This document shows, in pieces, positions 46,858-59,000 of a stretch of 64,000 bases of DNA. The position numbers and the translations under genes are program-made. The stretch is taken from contig NW_024468913.1 of assembly GCF_011745365.1 (NCBI RefSeq), positions 2,604,001 to 2,668,000 of the forward strand, read 5' to 3'. The notes under the pieces are model-generated. The model did no database searches. It worked only from the letters and a program-made list of their open reading frames with translations, and was not told the DNA's origin. How positions within the stretch are numbered: position 1 is the stretch's first letter; each line of letters begins with the position of its first letter. This DNA comes from Cryphonectria parasitica EP155. Taxonomy: Eukaryota > Ascomycota > Sordariomycetes > Diaporthales > Cryphonectriaceae.

Positions 46858-46892
<35 letters not shown>

Positions 46893-47040
46893 CAGAAGAA
46901 GGAGGAGAAGGAGGACAAGAAGACCGAGGGTTGATGACGTGCCTCTTGCTCTGAAGCAGCGGAATTTGTCGACTCGGGTTGAGGTGCATGAGGAGCCTGC
47001 TTGGGGACTTTGTCCTGAGCATGAGGAGGAAGTTAAGTAA
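46594..47040 (+). CDS. Small Cys-containing protein with Ser/Arg repeat, unknown
   Basis: 148 residues from the ATG at 46594, unknown function. It begins MCHLKTYPVYCYSC, with cysteines at 2, 11 and 14; further Cys at 37, 44 and 61 and a C-terminal C-x2-EH could make a zinc site. The middle has a GEGEGEGGG stretch, then Ser10 and an Arg run encoded by AGC and AGA/AGG repeats (about 46858-46920). Many filamentous fungi carry small proteins starting MC followed by a CxxC(G) pattern; this looks like a divergent member. The frame is open upstream to 46276, but that part has low-complexity RERERE from a GA repeat and no conservation. Start choice is inference. Confidence 0.5.
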
Positions 47041-47453
47041 GAATAATATTTGGGGGGGGGGGGTGTGGTTGAGTGGGAGGCTGCTCTGGGTATTTTCGAT
47101 TCGTTTACGTGTACATACTGCTATATCCTTTGTTCAAGTGGTGTCGAAAGCATGGTTGGGGAATAGTAATTTAGTAGAATTACACCAGGGAAGCAGTGTG
47201 AATGAGTCGTGAGAGAGTCAGTGAGTGAGTGACGTCTTGTCTGTAATTATACCATCACTCAACTTGTTGTGGGTCGGGCCGCGCCGTCCAAAAAACCTCA
47301 ACTACTAACTTACCAACTCACGCCACTATAAGTTTTCGTACCTGACCTCAAAGAACATACTTACCCCTCCTCTTCCTCATTTCTACTATCATTTCCTACG
47401 CCAAGTCAAATTCATCACACTGGAAGTGTAAATTATATACATCAGAGATAGTT

Positions 47454-48458
47454 ATGGCAAGCACGACAGGCACCTTCACCTCGCACCTCGAATCGCTCGC
47501 ACCAGCAGACGGCTCGCACGCCGACCTCTTCAAATCAGTGCTGCCCGCCGTCCTCGATGCCGTTGGCGACATCGCACAGGCGCTGAGCAGGGCGCATCAT
47601 GTCGCGCTGGCGGGCACGGCCAACACGTTTGGCGACGACCAGCTGAACGTCGACGTCGCGGCCGAGAACATCCTGCGCAGGACACTGGCCGAGAGGTGTC
47701 CCTCGGTCGTCACCGCCAGCAGCGAGGAGGACCCTGTGGAGAAGGCTGTTCACGTCGGCTCTGATGAGACCAAGACAACTGCGCAGCAGCAGTATACGGT
47801 CGCCTTTGACCCGCTCGACGGGAGCTCCATCATCGCGCCCAACTGGACAGTCGGCACGATCCTCGGCGTGTGGGACGGGAGCACGGCGGTGGGCCAGCCC
47901 TCTGAGAAGCAGATCGCGTCGGTCCTCGGCGTGTACGGGCCTCGCACGACCGCCATCCTCGCGATCCGCATCCTGGGCGCCACGCCGCCCGTCTGCCTCG
48001 AGATCGGCCTGAACGAGCACGGCTCCAGGGACTGCGAGATCATCCGCTCTGAAGTCAAGCTGTCGCCGCCGCCGTTCAAGACGCGCTACTTTGCGCCGGC
48101 CAACCTGCGCGCTGCGGGACAGGACGAGAGGTACATGGGGCTGGTGAATAGGTATATCCAGGAGGGCTACACCCTGCGGTATTGCGGCGGGCTCGTGCCT
48201 GATCTGGTGCATGCTCTGGCCAAGGGGCACGGCGTCTATGTGTCGCCCGTCACGGCAAAGAGCAAGGCCAAGCTCAGGCGACTGTTTGAGCTTTTCCCTA
48301 TTGCCTTGGTTATCGAGTGTGCGGGTGGTGTGGCTATCGACCCTGTGGATGGCAAGGCGATACTGGACAGAGTGCTGAAGGGAACTGATGAGAGGGCTGG
48401 CCTGGTCTGTGGAACGCCAGAAGACGTTGAGATAGTGAGGCAGGCTTTACTGGGTTGA
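47454..48458 (+). CDS. Sedoheptulose-1,7-/fructose-1,6-bisphosphatase-like protein (FBPase class I fold)
   Basis: Predicted Mg-dependent sugar bisphosphatase of 334 residues, single exon. Metal- and phosphate-binding motifs are present: DDQLNVDVAAE, the glutamates of SSEEDP, and the family signature VAFDPLDGSSI. The stretch NWTVGTILGVWDG, then VLGVYGPRTTAIL, and later RYCGGLVPDLVHALAKGHGVYVSP and CAGGVAID match the sedoheptulose-bisphosphatase branch better than classical gluconeogenic FBPase. It could hydrolyse sedoheptulose-1,7-bisphosphate to drive ribose synthesis, or fructose-1,6-bisphosphate; the sequence does not decide. GC-rich coding. S. cerevisiae uses an unrelated enzyme (Shb17) for the former reaction. 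Confidence 0.88.
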   Translation: MASTTGTFTSHLESLAPADGSHADLFKSVLPAVLDAVGDIAQALSRAHHVALAGTANTFGDDQLNVDVAAENILRRTLAERCPSVVTASSEEDPVEKAVHVGSDETKTTAQQQYTVAFDPLDGSSIIAPNWTVGTILGVWDGSTAVGQPSEKQIASVLGVYGPRTTAILAIRILGATPPVCLEIGLNEHGSRDCEIIRSEVKLSPPPFKTRYFAPANLRAAGQDERYMGLVNRYIQEGYTLRYCGGLVPDLVHALAKGHGVYVSPVTAKSKAKLRRLFELFPIALVIECAGGVAIDPVDGKAILDRVLKGTDERAGLVCGTPEDVEIVRQALLG

Positions 48459-48796
48459 TATGTTTTTCTGAGAGAGTGGCGGGGGGAGACTTTGACGAAT
48501 GCTACCAGTGGAGTGACACCTTCAGCTGCCACAAAAGGGAGGTTTCTTTGAAGATAGGGCCACAATTGCATTGTTTTTAGTTTTGTACAAAGGGCTCACC
48601 GGCTGGAGAGTATGCAGCTTAGAACAATAGAGACTGGGCAAGGCGCGCACACAGAACAGTCTTTCTGTCTGCAGTGACTACTACTTCTTTGGTTTAAAAT
48701 GGGCATGCTAGCCCCCTCCAGAAAAACAAATTCCCCTTCTTCTCTTGTCAATCATATGTGCTGCTGACCTTTCAGAACCTTCCTCAGTCGGCAAAC
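48459..48796. other. Intergenic region
   Basis: 338 bp between the bisphosphatase-like gene and the next small gene. Nothing recognised. Confidence 0.45.
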
Positions 48797-49187
48797 ATGT
48801 GTTTCCAGATCACCAAGCAGCGGGTCTGCGTTGACTTTCACTGCACTCAGCCGCTCATGGAACAGTGGATCGAGGACACAGCCTGTCTCACATCACGCAC
48901 CAAGAAGGTCTTCAACAAGAAGTATCAGTGTAATCTGGTCACCAAGAATGTGAAGCCAGATGTTATAAACTCGGTAAGTATTTCAAACCCTCTCACTTTC
49001 TCTTCGATATCCGCTCCCCCCTTTCCGGCACCTTTCACCTCCCCAAACTTAACTTACATTCTACACTAGCCACTATTGATATATTTGGGGAATGATTATG
49101 CTAACATTTTCTTTCTGAACCTAGATATGCACCGCTTGCATGTTGAAAGCCAGTGAGCTGCAGCTGGTCGGAAGCTCCAAACCCTGA
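48797..49187 (+). CDS. Small Cys-containing protein, two exons, unknown
   Basis: 79 residues from exons 48797-48973 and 49125-49187 (intron 48974-49124, GTAAGT to CCTAG, phase 0). Starts MCFQITKQRVCVDFHC, with Cys at 2, 11 and 16; further Cys in DTACL and YQCN, and exon 2 supplies ICTACM. The spacing of the first two cysteines (2 and 11) equals that of the gene at 46594, so the two may be distant relatives or belong to the same loose class of fungal small MC proteins. No signal peptide. The clean intron that restores a CxxC motif supports a real gene, but the product is very short. Confidence 0.5.
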
Positions 49188-50110
49188 TTGCCCTAAGCTG
49201 GCGAACACACGGCGACAAGCCTCAGTACGATGACCATACCTCTCTGAGAGGGGCAACTGTATGAGAGAGGCTGCTGGCCCAGCATGGCAGATGCACAATT
49301 CTCTTTCTGGCTTCAACAATACAGACAACACGCAGCTGGCTGCCAAGTAGTAATAATTTTGCCCTGGTCAAGAAATGACTGGCAATTCATTCATGCAAAG
49401 GCAATTGCAAACCTTCTCAAGATCCGACACAGAAGATCTAGAACTTGTTTCCGCCAGGACTAGACCGTCCACTGGAAAAGAGCGCTAATATTCAGAGTAT
49501 CTTGGCGAAGTCTTAGTAAGTATTTCAGTGATTAACAGTCCTGAAAAGAAAACCCTTAGAAGTTTGGCATCTCCTGTGCTGTTCTGGACGTATTTGTTGA
49601 TAATTCTACATTTCACTGAAGAAATTGGTGCTAGTAGTATTGAGAAAAATCATGTTGTAGGAGATTTTATTGACGCTGGAGAAGCAGGTTACCTAAGAAA
49701 ACCGGCGTACTATAGAGAAGTGCAGCACAGGGCCTCAGCTGGAGGCCTGAAGTCCTCCATGTTTAGGGGTCACCGTTATTAGGTAAGGTCCAATTTAGCT
49801 CTTATCGCTAACCCGCCCGCATTAGGCTGGTCGCACAAGGGTTCGGGAGGGAGGGACCCTTACAGAGAGCCACTCCAACAATAGTCAAGTAATTCATCAG
49901 CCCTCTCTGGCATCCAGACCGACGGACGACATTAGGTCCCGCCTGGCTGACGAGATTTCCCACACGCTACAAACTACAGCAGCTCTGCTTCGATCTTCTT
50001 CTCCTTTCTCTTATCTCCAACAAAAAAAGTTCGCTTGGAACTACTACACCAGATCACAAGGACCTACTTCTCCCAAGCGGTGCTTGACAACCGTTCAACC
50101 ACATTTCACC
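49188..50110. other. Intergenic region upstream of SHR3
   Basis: No convincing gene. AT-rich from about 49340 to 49740, then a CT-rich leader directly before the SHR3 start. Confidence 0.5.
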
Positions 50111-50914
50111 ATGTCTGGCGTTTTCGCGATTGATCGCAGCAAGACGGTGCGGTCCAAGGACTACCGAGGGTCCAGCTCCTTCGCGACCTTTCTCATCGTC
50201 GGACGTGAGTTCTTCCCTCCTTCGCGCTGTTCGCATCTGCCGCGACAGACCAGCCTCCCAAACTCCCAGGAGAAAGCCTACCAAACTTAGGAGGAAGAAA
50301 AAGGAGGAAAAAGAGAAAATAAAGGCTAACCATCCTCCTCCCTCCTTTCTCCAGCCGTCTGCTTCTTCCTAGGCATCATCTTCGCCCAGTTCCCCTACGA
50401 CTACCCCCTCCTCTGGACCTCCGCCCCCGTGGCGCCGACCTTCTTCGACCAGCTCGAGACGCACCTCAAGTTCATGCACCAGTCCCCGCCGCTGATCGCG
50501 CGCCTCCTGCACATCATGGTGGCCGTCGGCTTCCTGGGCTTCTTCATCAAGCTGTTCCGGCCCTCGGAGAGCAACATGCTCTTCGACGGCGCCTCGCTCG
50601 TCATGTACCTGATCGGCGTGGGCGTCTACGTCGCCAACATCGTCAAGGGCCTGCGCGCCGTCTCGAGCGACATCTGGGCCGAGGGCCGCTTTGAGGAGCT
50701 GCACGAGGGGCCCCTGACGGGCGAGATCGTCCTCGGCCGCGAGGACAGCCTCAAGGTCATGGCCGCCAGCAATACCATCCTGGCCCTGGTGCTGGTCGGC
50801 GTCCTGGTCCTGCAGGGCGGCCAGTGGTATGCCGACCGGAAGGAGCTGGATGATTATGAGCTCATCGAGCAGCAGGAGGAGCAGGCCAAGAGCTCGACCA
50901 AGAAGAAGCAGTAG
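50111..50914 (+). CDS. SHR3: Shr3-type ER chaperone for amino-acid permeases
   Basis: ER membrane protein that folds and packages amino-acid permeases for export. Two exons, 50111-50204 and 50355-50914 (intron 50205-50354, phase 1), 217 residues. The join gives FLIVG-PVCFFLGIIFAQFPYDYPLLW, the conserved first helix and loop. Four hydrophobic segments: about 24-42, 66-90, 104-124 and 160-182. The family stretch SPPLIARLLHIMVAVGFLGFFIKLFRPSE lies in helix 2. The C-terminus is charged and ends KKKQ, resembling a dilysine ER-retention tail. Length matches fungal Shr3. Followed by a G16 tract in the 3' region. Confidence 0.9.
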
Positions 50915-52231
50915 TTAGGTTTTTTTTTGGGGGGGAGGGGAGGGTTGGGATCCCGGGGGGGGGGGGGGGGAGAAGGGACGCGTGGGAGTGTGTTGGTGAA
51001 GGGGCGTCGTGGGTTGCGCGGGCCACACACACACGCACAATCGAGGACCGGCTTCAGTTCCTTTAGACTTGGAAACGGCGCATGGGATGTATCAATCTAC
51101 CTATGTAATTGCATAATGTTGCGTCTATATGATTGGAAAAGCCTCTGATAGGTATGGAGAATTCATAGGTCACTTTGATGTAGGCGTTATCATTAGGAAA
51201 AAAGAGGCATCAGGCTTCTTGCCTGCCTCATGTGCTCTTGGAGCAGATGGCAAGGTCCAGCTACATCTTCTACAAACTATAATGTCCATCGAAGGTCCGG
51301 CCTGAGTAAGCAATCATCAAGAGAGCTAGACACGCGATATGCTCGCAAGTCAAGGAAGAGAGAGAGGGAGAGAAGGAAAGCATTGGCTCGTAACTGGGTA
51401 GAATCAATACATTTTCTTGCAACGTCTATACTTTTTTTTCTTCTTCAAAACCTTTGTGTTCATCTAGTAATATCGTGGCTACAGTTGTTGTCGGACTGCC
51501 AAGGTTTGCACTCCATCAGTAATGATGCGATGGCTTTATATTGATGTCATTTACCACTGTATATACCTTGTACATCAATGACAGAAAGAACCAACACGCT
51601 AGAACACTAAGAATACGTCACACCTGCCAACATACTTGAAAGTAAACATGACAATGTCCTGATTAAGTAGCTATCAAACTGACTCAGAAGTACCCAATGC
51701 TAATCAAAAGAGTGTGGTAAGTTGGTTGTCATCCCCCGCTTCCATAATGTCATGCAGTCGTCAGAAAAAGAAGAAAAAAACAAATCCCCCAAAAAATCTC
51801 TCCCATTGCATCTTGCGAGCGGATTGTGTCTTCTTTTTTTGTGTCCCAAGCCTCATAACAAAAAGTCATATCCCACCGATGTTGGGGGGTTTTTTCTTCA
51901 GAAATGGAATGAAAATGAGCCCGACTCGAGTGCCTGTATACACACGACGGCTACTCAGTGCGGCAGGAAAAGAGGTAAAAGAAGAAAAAAAGGACGAGAA
52001 AGGTATCATCGGTATCATGTCGTATCAAATGTGAGGCATAGAGAAGAGAAGAGAAGAGAAAAGGTATATGGAATGTGAAGCAAAGAAAGCATAGAAAAGT
52101 AAAATGGAAAACGATAACAAAGAAAAAAGAGAAACAAGTCATGATGAGCAGACGCCAATAAGAATGCAAATGCACCGAAGAAAAACAGTATGAACGATCA
52201 AAGAAAAAGAACATCAACAGCAGTGGCCAGA
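50915..52231. other. Convergent intergenic region
   Basis: 1.3 kb between SHR3 and the SAM-PH gene. Holds a G16 tract (50955-50970) and, on the right, A-rich sequence with GAAAAG repeats. No gene seen. Confidence 0.5.
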
Positions 52232-52920
52232 CTAGATCATGTTTCCGTTCACACTGACCTCGAACCCCTCGCCCTTCTGCCTCAGAGCTTTAGCCAGCAT
52301 CAGCTCCCTCATCCAGTCAATCCTCTCGTCACGGCTCCGAACGGCAAAGTGATGCGTCTTGCCCGTACCGTTGGACGCCTCAGGCGGCGTCGGCGGCGGC
52401 AGCAGCGCGGCGTCATCCAGGCTGCCGTTCCGGCGGTGCGTCGGGTGAGGAGCCACGCCGGACGACAGCGAGCTCTCTCTCTTCCTGAGCCTGACGCCGC
52501 CGACGCCGCCCTTCATGTCACCCTGCGGGATGAGCTGAAAGCTGAAGGCAGCGATGTCCTCCTTGGTCATCCCCTTGTCCTTGCGGATGCTCATGGCCTT
52601 GAATGCCGCGTTGAGCTTGCTCGTCGACGCCAGGCCGGCGCAGGCGATGGCATAGTCGTCGATATCGATGTACTCGAGCGTGCGGTCGACCTCGCGCCGG
52701 TCCTTGTGCACGGCCAGGCGCGTTCCCTTCAGGGTAACGTACTGCTCGTGCCACTCGTGCCGGAGCATCTTGGTCTTGCGCTTCTTCATGTATCCCTGGT
52801 ACTGATATCCGTCCAGGTCCTTGGGGTGGCCCGCTAGTGCAGACGGGTTGCTCATGCTCGTCGAGGAGATGCTGCTGTTGGGCGTGTGTTGCTTGCTACT
52901 GCCGTTGCTGGCGCTGCTGG

Positions 52921-52954
<34 letters not shown>

Positions 52955-55164
52955 ACCGCCACCGCTGTTGAAGTAGTCTGCGCTGCCCCCATGTCCTTTG
53001 GGGATGGGTGCGATGGCTGTCTCAAACTGACGGCCTATGGCGGGAGGAGACCAGGGCCAAGCAGCACGGGGAGGTGCCTGCAGAGGTCGCTGCTGTTTGG
53101 ACCGAGGAGACGTCATGGTGTTCGTCTCGATAGGCGAGGGGATGTTGCGACGAGGCGGCTCGATAGGCGTCGCCATGTTCTCGTCCACTGAGGGCATGGC
53201 CATAAACGAGGGCCTGCGGAAGGTAGAGCGAGAGAGCGAGCGAGGCGGCGGGTTGGTAGCCGTGTGATAGTTCATCTCTGGCGGCACAGACTGTGAGACG
53301 TCGCGCGCCACGGGCGCCATGGAGTAATGTGCCGTCACCGGCACGTCCATCTCTGAGAAGGGCGTGCCGAAGCGATAGACCCCAGTCGGTGTCTGAGAGC
53401 GTGAGTCTGGGGAGGGCGATGGCGTCGACTGGTATGCCTGGCGTTGCTGCGCGGCATACGAGGGCTGTGAAGGTCCAAAGGTGTGCGCCGAGGGAGGATA
53501 AGCCGACCCGGGACATGCAGAGCCCGGACAAGCTGATCCAGGGAGCTCTTCAGTAGAACGGTTGGTCTGCGCTGGGATGGACAGTTTGGAGAGGGCCTTG
53601 AGGCCGCTGTGGGGCGTTGCCTTCCTGTGAGGAAGCATCTCGAAGGGTGGGGTGGGTGGGACATCTTCATTACCACCCGCAGCCGCGGCCATCTGGTGTT
53701 GCAGCTCGAGGAACTGCTGAATGTTGTCCTGTTGCTCGCGGGCCTGGGCGTTCCTCAGCGTGGCCTGCTGCAGATACTGGAGCGGAGCAAGACCCTCAGA
53801 GCCCAGGATGTCAGACGAGGCGACCACCGAGGGCACAGCGTCTGAGATGGGTCGGAAAACGACCTCATCATCTGGCCTGATGGCTCTGGCGGTGGCAGGG
53901 TTCCCAGGATCACCAGCAACCATGACCACGCCGCCTCCACCGCCGTCCAGGTTGACAAAAGGGTGGTCGTTTTTGAAGGCCTCGATCATGCGCTGCTGCT
54001 TCTGCCACTTGCGACACTTCTCGCCCTTGGAGCAGTGGTGAGGCTTTGGCAGCACCTGCTCGATGCCGACGATGGAGACAGACTCGCCAGGCCGGATGGT
54101 GTCCTCATTATGGTGCTTGCGCCGCCGGCTGCTCTGGCTGCGCTTCACGTTTCCACCGTCCTCCTTTCGCTCCTGTCTCCTCATCTCCCTCTTCACCTCC
54201 CTGCTCGGCTCATCCTCGATGGGCGTTTCCGGGTCTGGAGACGCGGCGCGGATGTCCTTCATCTTGGCAATCTCCTCCCACACCTTGGTCCTGACCCCAA
54301 AAGAGGCGATGCCGAGCTCCTTCAGGTCTTCAAACTTCAACGTGATCAGAATCGCCCCGTTGATATCGTTCTCGATGAATTTCTCCGCAAACTGCTGCTC
54401 AACGCCAGCATTGAGCATCCACTGCGCAACCTTCTCCGGCGCCCACTCGGCCAGGTTTGCCGTGTCCAGCCTCGCGCTGGTAAACCGCACCGGTCCGGTG
54501 TGTATCTCCGTTCTTGGTGTCTGCAGGTCCATGTCAAAGGTGATGGGCAGCTGGAACTCGACAACACCCTGACCAGGCGCCTTGGGCGTGATGGGCGAGA
54601 GCGACAGCGCATTCTGGAACTCCACTGAGCTCGTCGAGCTGATGGAACTACGGAACAGGTGAGGGCCTCTTGGGCCAAGAGTCGGCTTGATCGGGTCCGG
54701 GCCCATTTCAAAACGCGCAAGTGAGCGCTGGTCTGGCGTGCGAACCTCATCATAGGTTGACAGAGTGGTCACACTTGGGCGGCCAGACTACACGTAAGGG
54801 ACGGTATCAGCTACTGCTACTCATGAAACTTGGCATGTGACGAGAATGATATTCTGGAAAGGGAAAATCTCATTCCAGAAGAGGGGTCGTGCATTCAGAG
54901 ACAAGGTCTCAATATGGAGGGGAAATGACAGGATAAAGAGAGCATCAAGTGACTTACAGAGTCGATACTGTGCCGAGGTGAACTCCCACCATCTTCCAAT
55001 TCACTGAGTATGTCGTCCTCATCCCAGTCTGTTTCCATAAACTCAGTATGAATAGATTCAGGTCTTTGTTGCGCCACACTCTTCAGCGAGAAGAAAGTCT
55101 CGCGGAACCGCGACTTCTCTTCCATCTCCCGATGTGGTCTTCCGGCCATGGCGTGCCGCGACAT
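52232..55164 (-). CDS. SAM and PH domain protein (Boi1/2-like polarity factor)
   Basis: Predicted cortical scaffold of 920 residues. Two exons, 55164-54958 and 54787-52232, phase-0 intron of 170 nt. A SAM domain lies at about residues 181-247 (LAEWAPEKVAQWMLNAGVEQ, ending KVWEEIAKMKD). The middle ~400 residues are disordered with Pro/Ser motifs, tandem PGSACPGSACPGSAYP repeats and a Ser run from AGC repeats (about 52915-52950). A C-terminal PH domain (about 725-905) starts GYMKKRKTKMLRHEWHEQYVTLKG and ends RDERIDWMRELMLAKAL, split by an inserted Ser/Gly-rich loop. SAM followed by PH resembles Boi1/2 and S. pombe Pob1, which act in polarised growth and exocytosis, but the SH3 domain of those proteins is not seen. 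A second ATG lies at 55149. Confidence 0.9.
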
Positions 55165-56014
55165 TGTTTCCTACGGAGTTTGAGTGTGAATAATGTGCCT
55201 CCCTCTCGTCTGCAGGTTCTTCTGTCAGCTCACCATTTTGTGTGTGTGTCACCTCGGCGATCGGTGCCGGTGTGTAAGTATTGTCTGTATAAAACAGTAA
55301 TCCGTTATACCGGTTTAGAAAAGAAAGAAAAAAGCCGTTGCCGGCGCGGGCTGGGCTGTCTCGACCAAACAGCGACCAATTTGTAGATAGATGACGGGGT
55401 GGAAACAAGATAGAAAGATGCAGCGTTTGCCCGTCCTCGATTTAGTTTTGTTTGTTTATAGCGAGGAAAAGGATAAGGGCAATGAGAAACGAGGGGAATA
55501 CCCGCTGTGCTCATATAATCGAAAGCGGGTCGCAAAATCGAGAAAAACACCGGTCAGAACAGGTCTTAGATCGGGCGGCGGGCGCCTACGCGAGGTTATG
55601 TATGGCAGAGACAGAGACAGAACCAACACCGCTCTGATAGTTGTGGTGCGAGTGCAGAAAAGTCTGGGAGCTATGGGGCCATCACAGCACCGGCATATGC
55701 ATGTCAACTGTCGGTCACAGGCGTGAGTGATAGGCGGGCAGAGGAGAGGGTGCGTTTCGAACAGAGAGAGGTTGCAGTGGGGTTGGGCCCATTCCTGGGG
55801 ATCTTTGGGCACGGCCAAATCCGTTGGTGACGAAAACAAGCAAGCGCACGCACACACATACACACTCTCATGCACCGGAATCGGTCGGGCGGATGCGATG
55901 ACTTTTGGGAGGGGAAGGGAAGTGGGAGTGGGAAGGAAGAAGAGGGGGGGTGGGACTCGACGGAAGGTTCAGGAAAAGCACCACCTACGAGCGAGCTGGT
56001 CCTTGGGATGGGAC

Positions 56015-56084
<70 letters not shown>

Positions 56085-59000
56085 GTGTGTGTGTGTGTGT
56101 GAGTAAGTGAGCTCCGCAGGTCTGGCCAGATCGTGCATCTCTCTGTGTGTGTTTACTGGCAACCAACCCAAACCACGAGAAGCAGCCGATGGTACACTGT
56201 GGTGGTGCGTTTCCCAGGGTATTTTTGGCAGTCATCATGGTGTAGACAAGGCATTGCTCCGCATGGCGGCAAGCGAGCAAAGACTCACAGGCTGGTTGGC
56301 CGGGGGGAAGGATGGTCGGGCATCAGGGAAGTCCAAAATGGCCAGGGAGAGCTGCAGTGAGTTTCCGCGATGTTGCTGTTCTGGGTGGTGATTGGCGAGG
56401 CTGCTGGACGGCCTAAAGTCGTGATTGGTCAACCTCAAGCGCCGAGCGTGAAGAGTAGGACCACTCGACGGGTAAACCATAGTAGTATGAATAGGCATGG
56501 ACTCTCTTGCCAAGGGAAAACTCCGGAGACCGGGGACCAGGGCTTTGTGACAGGGTCCAGGATCAGAATGGAGGGAATCCAGATGCGACCTTGAAGGATG
56601 CATGGGTTGGAGGACCAGAGGAGGGTGACAGGGTGTGCAAGAGTAGTCGTATCCACAAGCTTCCCCGGGCAGCGGGAGGGTGTGCGCTATGCAGCTCGTT
56701 CACTTGTCACCCTGAGCTGCATACTGTGATTCCTCCTCCTTCTTCCTGCCTGTCGCATTCGGTTTCCTGCTGGGCGGGGAACGGCTCAGGATTTTTTGGT
56801 TTTTAAAAAGGTGGGGGGGGGGGTTGTGTTCAACAATCGCATTATGGCCTCTCGACTGTTTGCTTGTCCTCTATTCCATCACTCCCGAGGTTCGAGCGAG
56901 CGGCAGTCTCTGGTCCATAGTCATGTGGTCGAATTCAACAATCCCATCTGAACGCTTTGGGTGTTAAGTTGGGGTGGTGGTGGTCAGCAGATGATATGCC
57001 GATAAGCCGTGGCTTTCATGGGGTGCATAGCAAGAGCCTGCCATATGTGAGGGACGGCAACCCAAGACAAGAGAGCCACGGCATACTGGATCAGACGCAT
57101 AACCCCTCATCTTGTGCTCCCACAACTTAGCACAATACATGGATCTCAATCTGACCGCAGAAAACGGTCAAACTTAGCCTGACCCTTCTGGGTTATCCGA
57201 CGACAAACAGGACCTGGGCTGGCACCAAGGGGAGAGTGGGTGGGGAGGGGTGGTGGAAACTGGACAAGGGGGGGAGGGGAGTTCTTCCCTTCCTGTGGAC
57301 TTGGTCACCACCCCTACTCCTCTCTATACCCTCTCTCCCTGCTCCTCCTGCTCACCCTCGGTGTGCCGACATTGGCCCTGCCGAGCATCTCATAGGTGTG
57401 GACAGGATTTGACCTTCCCGTCCAGGTCACCTGTGCATTGGAGCAACGATTCCGTATTCGCCCCTCACAGTCGAGACTCTTCTGGTGAGACGGATTCGCC
57501 CGGGTGCCCCGTTGCCCAGTCTGCCCGGTGCTGGGGGCAATTAAGAAAAGAAGAAAGAAAGAAAAATCGCTGACGATCTGAATGAATGAGCCCTGGTCCC
57601 TGCTTTGTGAGCCGTCCAATTGACTCGGTGCGTTGCATACATCGTGACCACAGTAGGAAGCACCTGACCCGTGCAACGCTGTGTCAGTGGCCTGCTACCG
57701 AGCTGAACTCGACTCTCTGGGGAAAGACCGCCGAGACCACTTCCCATGCACCTTGCACACAAGGGAGAGCACACATGCTACCATAATACATTAGTATGGG
57801 ACCATACTTTAGCACTTCAGTAGTCGTTAGTAGTATCTGCAGCCAACTACCCCCCCCCCCCAAAGGCGGTCGACAGGGAATTCTAGCTCAAGCCTCATTT
57901 TCCCTCCTTCGTTCCCTCTCTCGGTTGTGCTGGTCCGGTGGGTATTCGAATCCACTGTTGGGCAAGTCGTGCAGATGCCATGGTCGGCCCGCGTCCGCAA
58001 GCATCTCTGCGCAGGGTGCATATGCGAGGGATAGGGACTTGTGCCCACAGATGTTGCATTCATTTCATTCCATACTGCAGGCCATATGCGAGAGAGAGAG
58101 AGAGAGAGCGTCACGTCGAGCAGTCGACAGTCCCTCGAGATGCTTGTCCTAGAGGTCTGCAAGAGACAAGGTCGAAGGCCTGGGGTCCCCATTGAATCGA
58201 ATCCAGTCCCATTATGGTAGAGTGCATTGAGAGTGCATTGAGAGAGCGTGGAAAGTGGCTTGCAAGGGCGGACAAGAGGGCGTGCGCCGAGCAAACTCCA
58301 ACAAGGGACCCAGCCAGCACGATTTGCCTCCCTGTCCCACTTCTCGCACACGCGAAGGGGCCCTCCTCGTAGGCTGCCCCCGAGGCGATCGTGAAAAACT
58401 GCTCAAGCATTGTAAAGCAGGACGGCTCAGAAGACGGCACGTCGGCCCAGCCACTGGCGCTCAGAAAAATTGAATGACGCGGATGACGAAGTTTCCCCCG
58501 CTTCCGCCTGCTTCGAGGCTCTCACCGACAGTTCAATTTGAGCCAAGGAAAAAGGATCAATTGCGTCGATCCAGCGCGGCAAGGTGTGAGACCTTGGTTC
58601 AGGTTGGGCAATATTTTGGCCTTCTGCCCGAACCCACGAGGGCGCGCTGTCTCGGGCTTGCGCCGCGGCCCACGTTTCGTCTCGGTCGTGCACGTGGAGG
58701 CGTGAATTGCGGTCAGTTTCAAAGACAAGGGCAAACAGGTTCATCTCTCTCGCCTTCGTCTATCTCCCTCCTCGGCCCACAACGTCCACCTGACGAAAAG
58801 TTTCTTTCGCGTCTTTTCTTCTTCTTTTTTGTTTTTGTTTTTTGTTTGGTTTGTGAACGACTGGGAGGCAAAAGTCGCCTGAATGGGCCGCGTCGTGTCT
58901 GTTGCAGGGGGTAGAAAAAAAAGATGAGTCTTCATGAAAACCTCCGCACGAGATCTTCGTCAGACTCCATGTCTTGTGGGACCGGTGAAGATCTTCACGA

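Noticed and set aside
49528..49782. Plus-strand 84-codon frame with a hydrophobic segment
   Set aside because: AT-rich context, no start context or homologous pattern; likely chance.
55727..56171. Overlapping frames with RERERE or LSLSLS runs
   Set aside because: Created by the GA/GT microsatellite.
57940..57960. tRNA B-box-like TTCGAATCC; similar strings near 5052-5062 and 14484-14494
   Set aside because: No matching A box or cloverleaf stems at the right distance on either strand.
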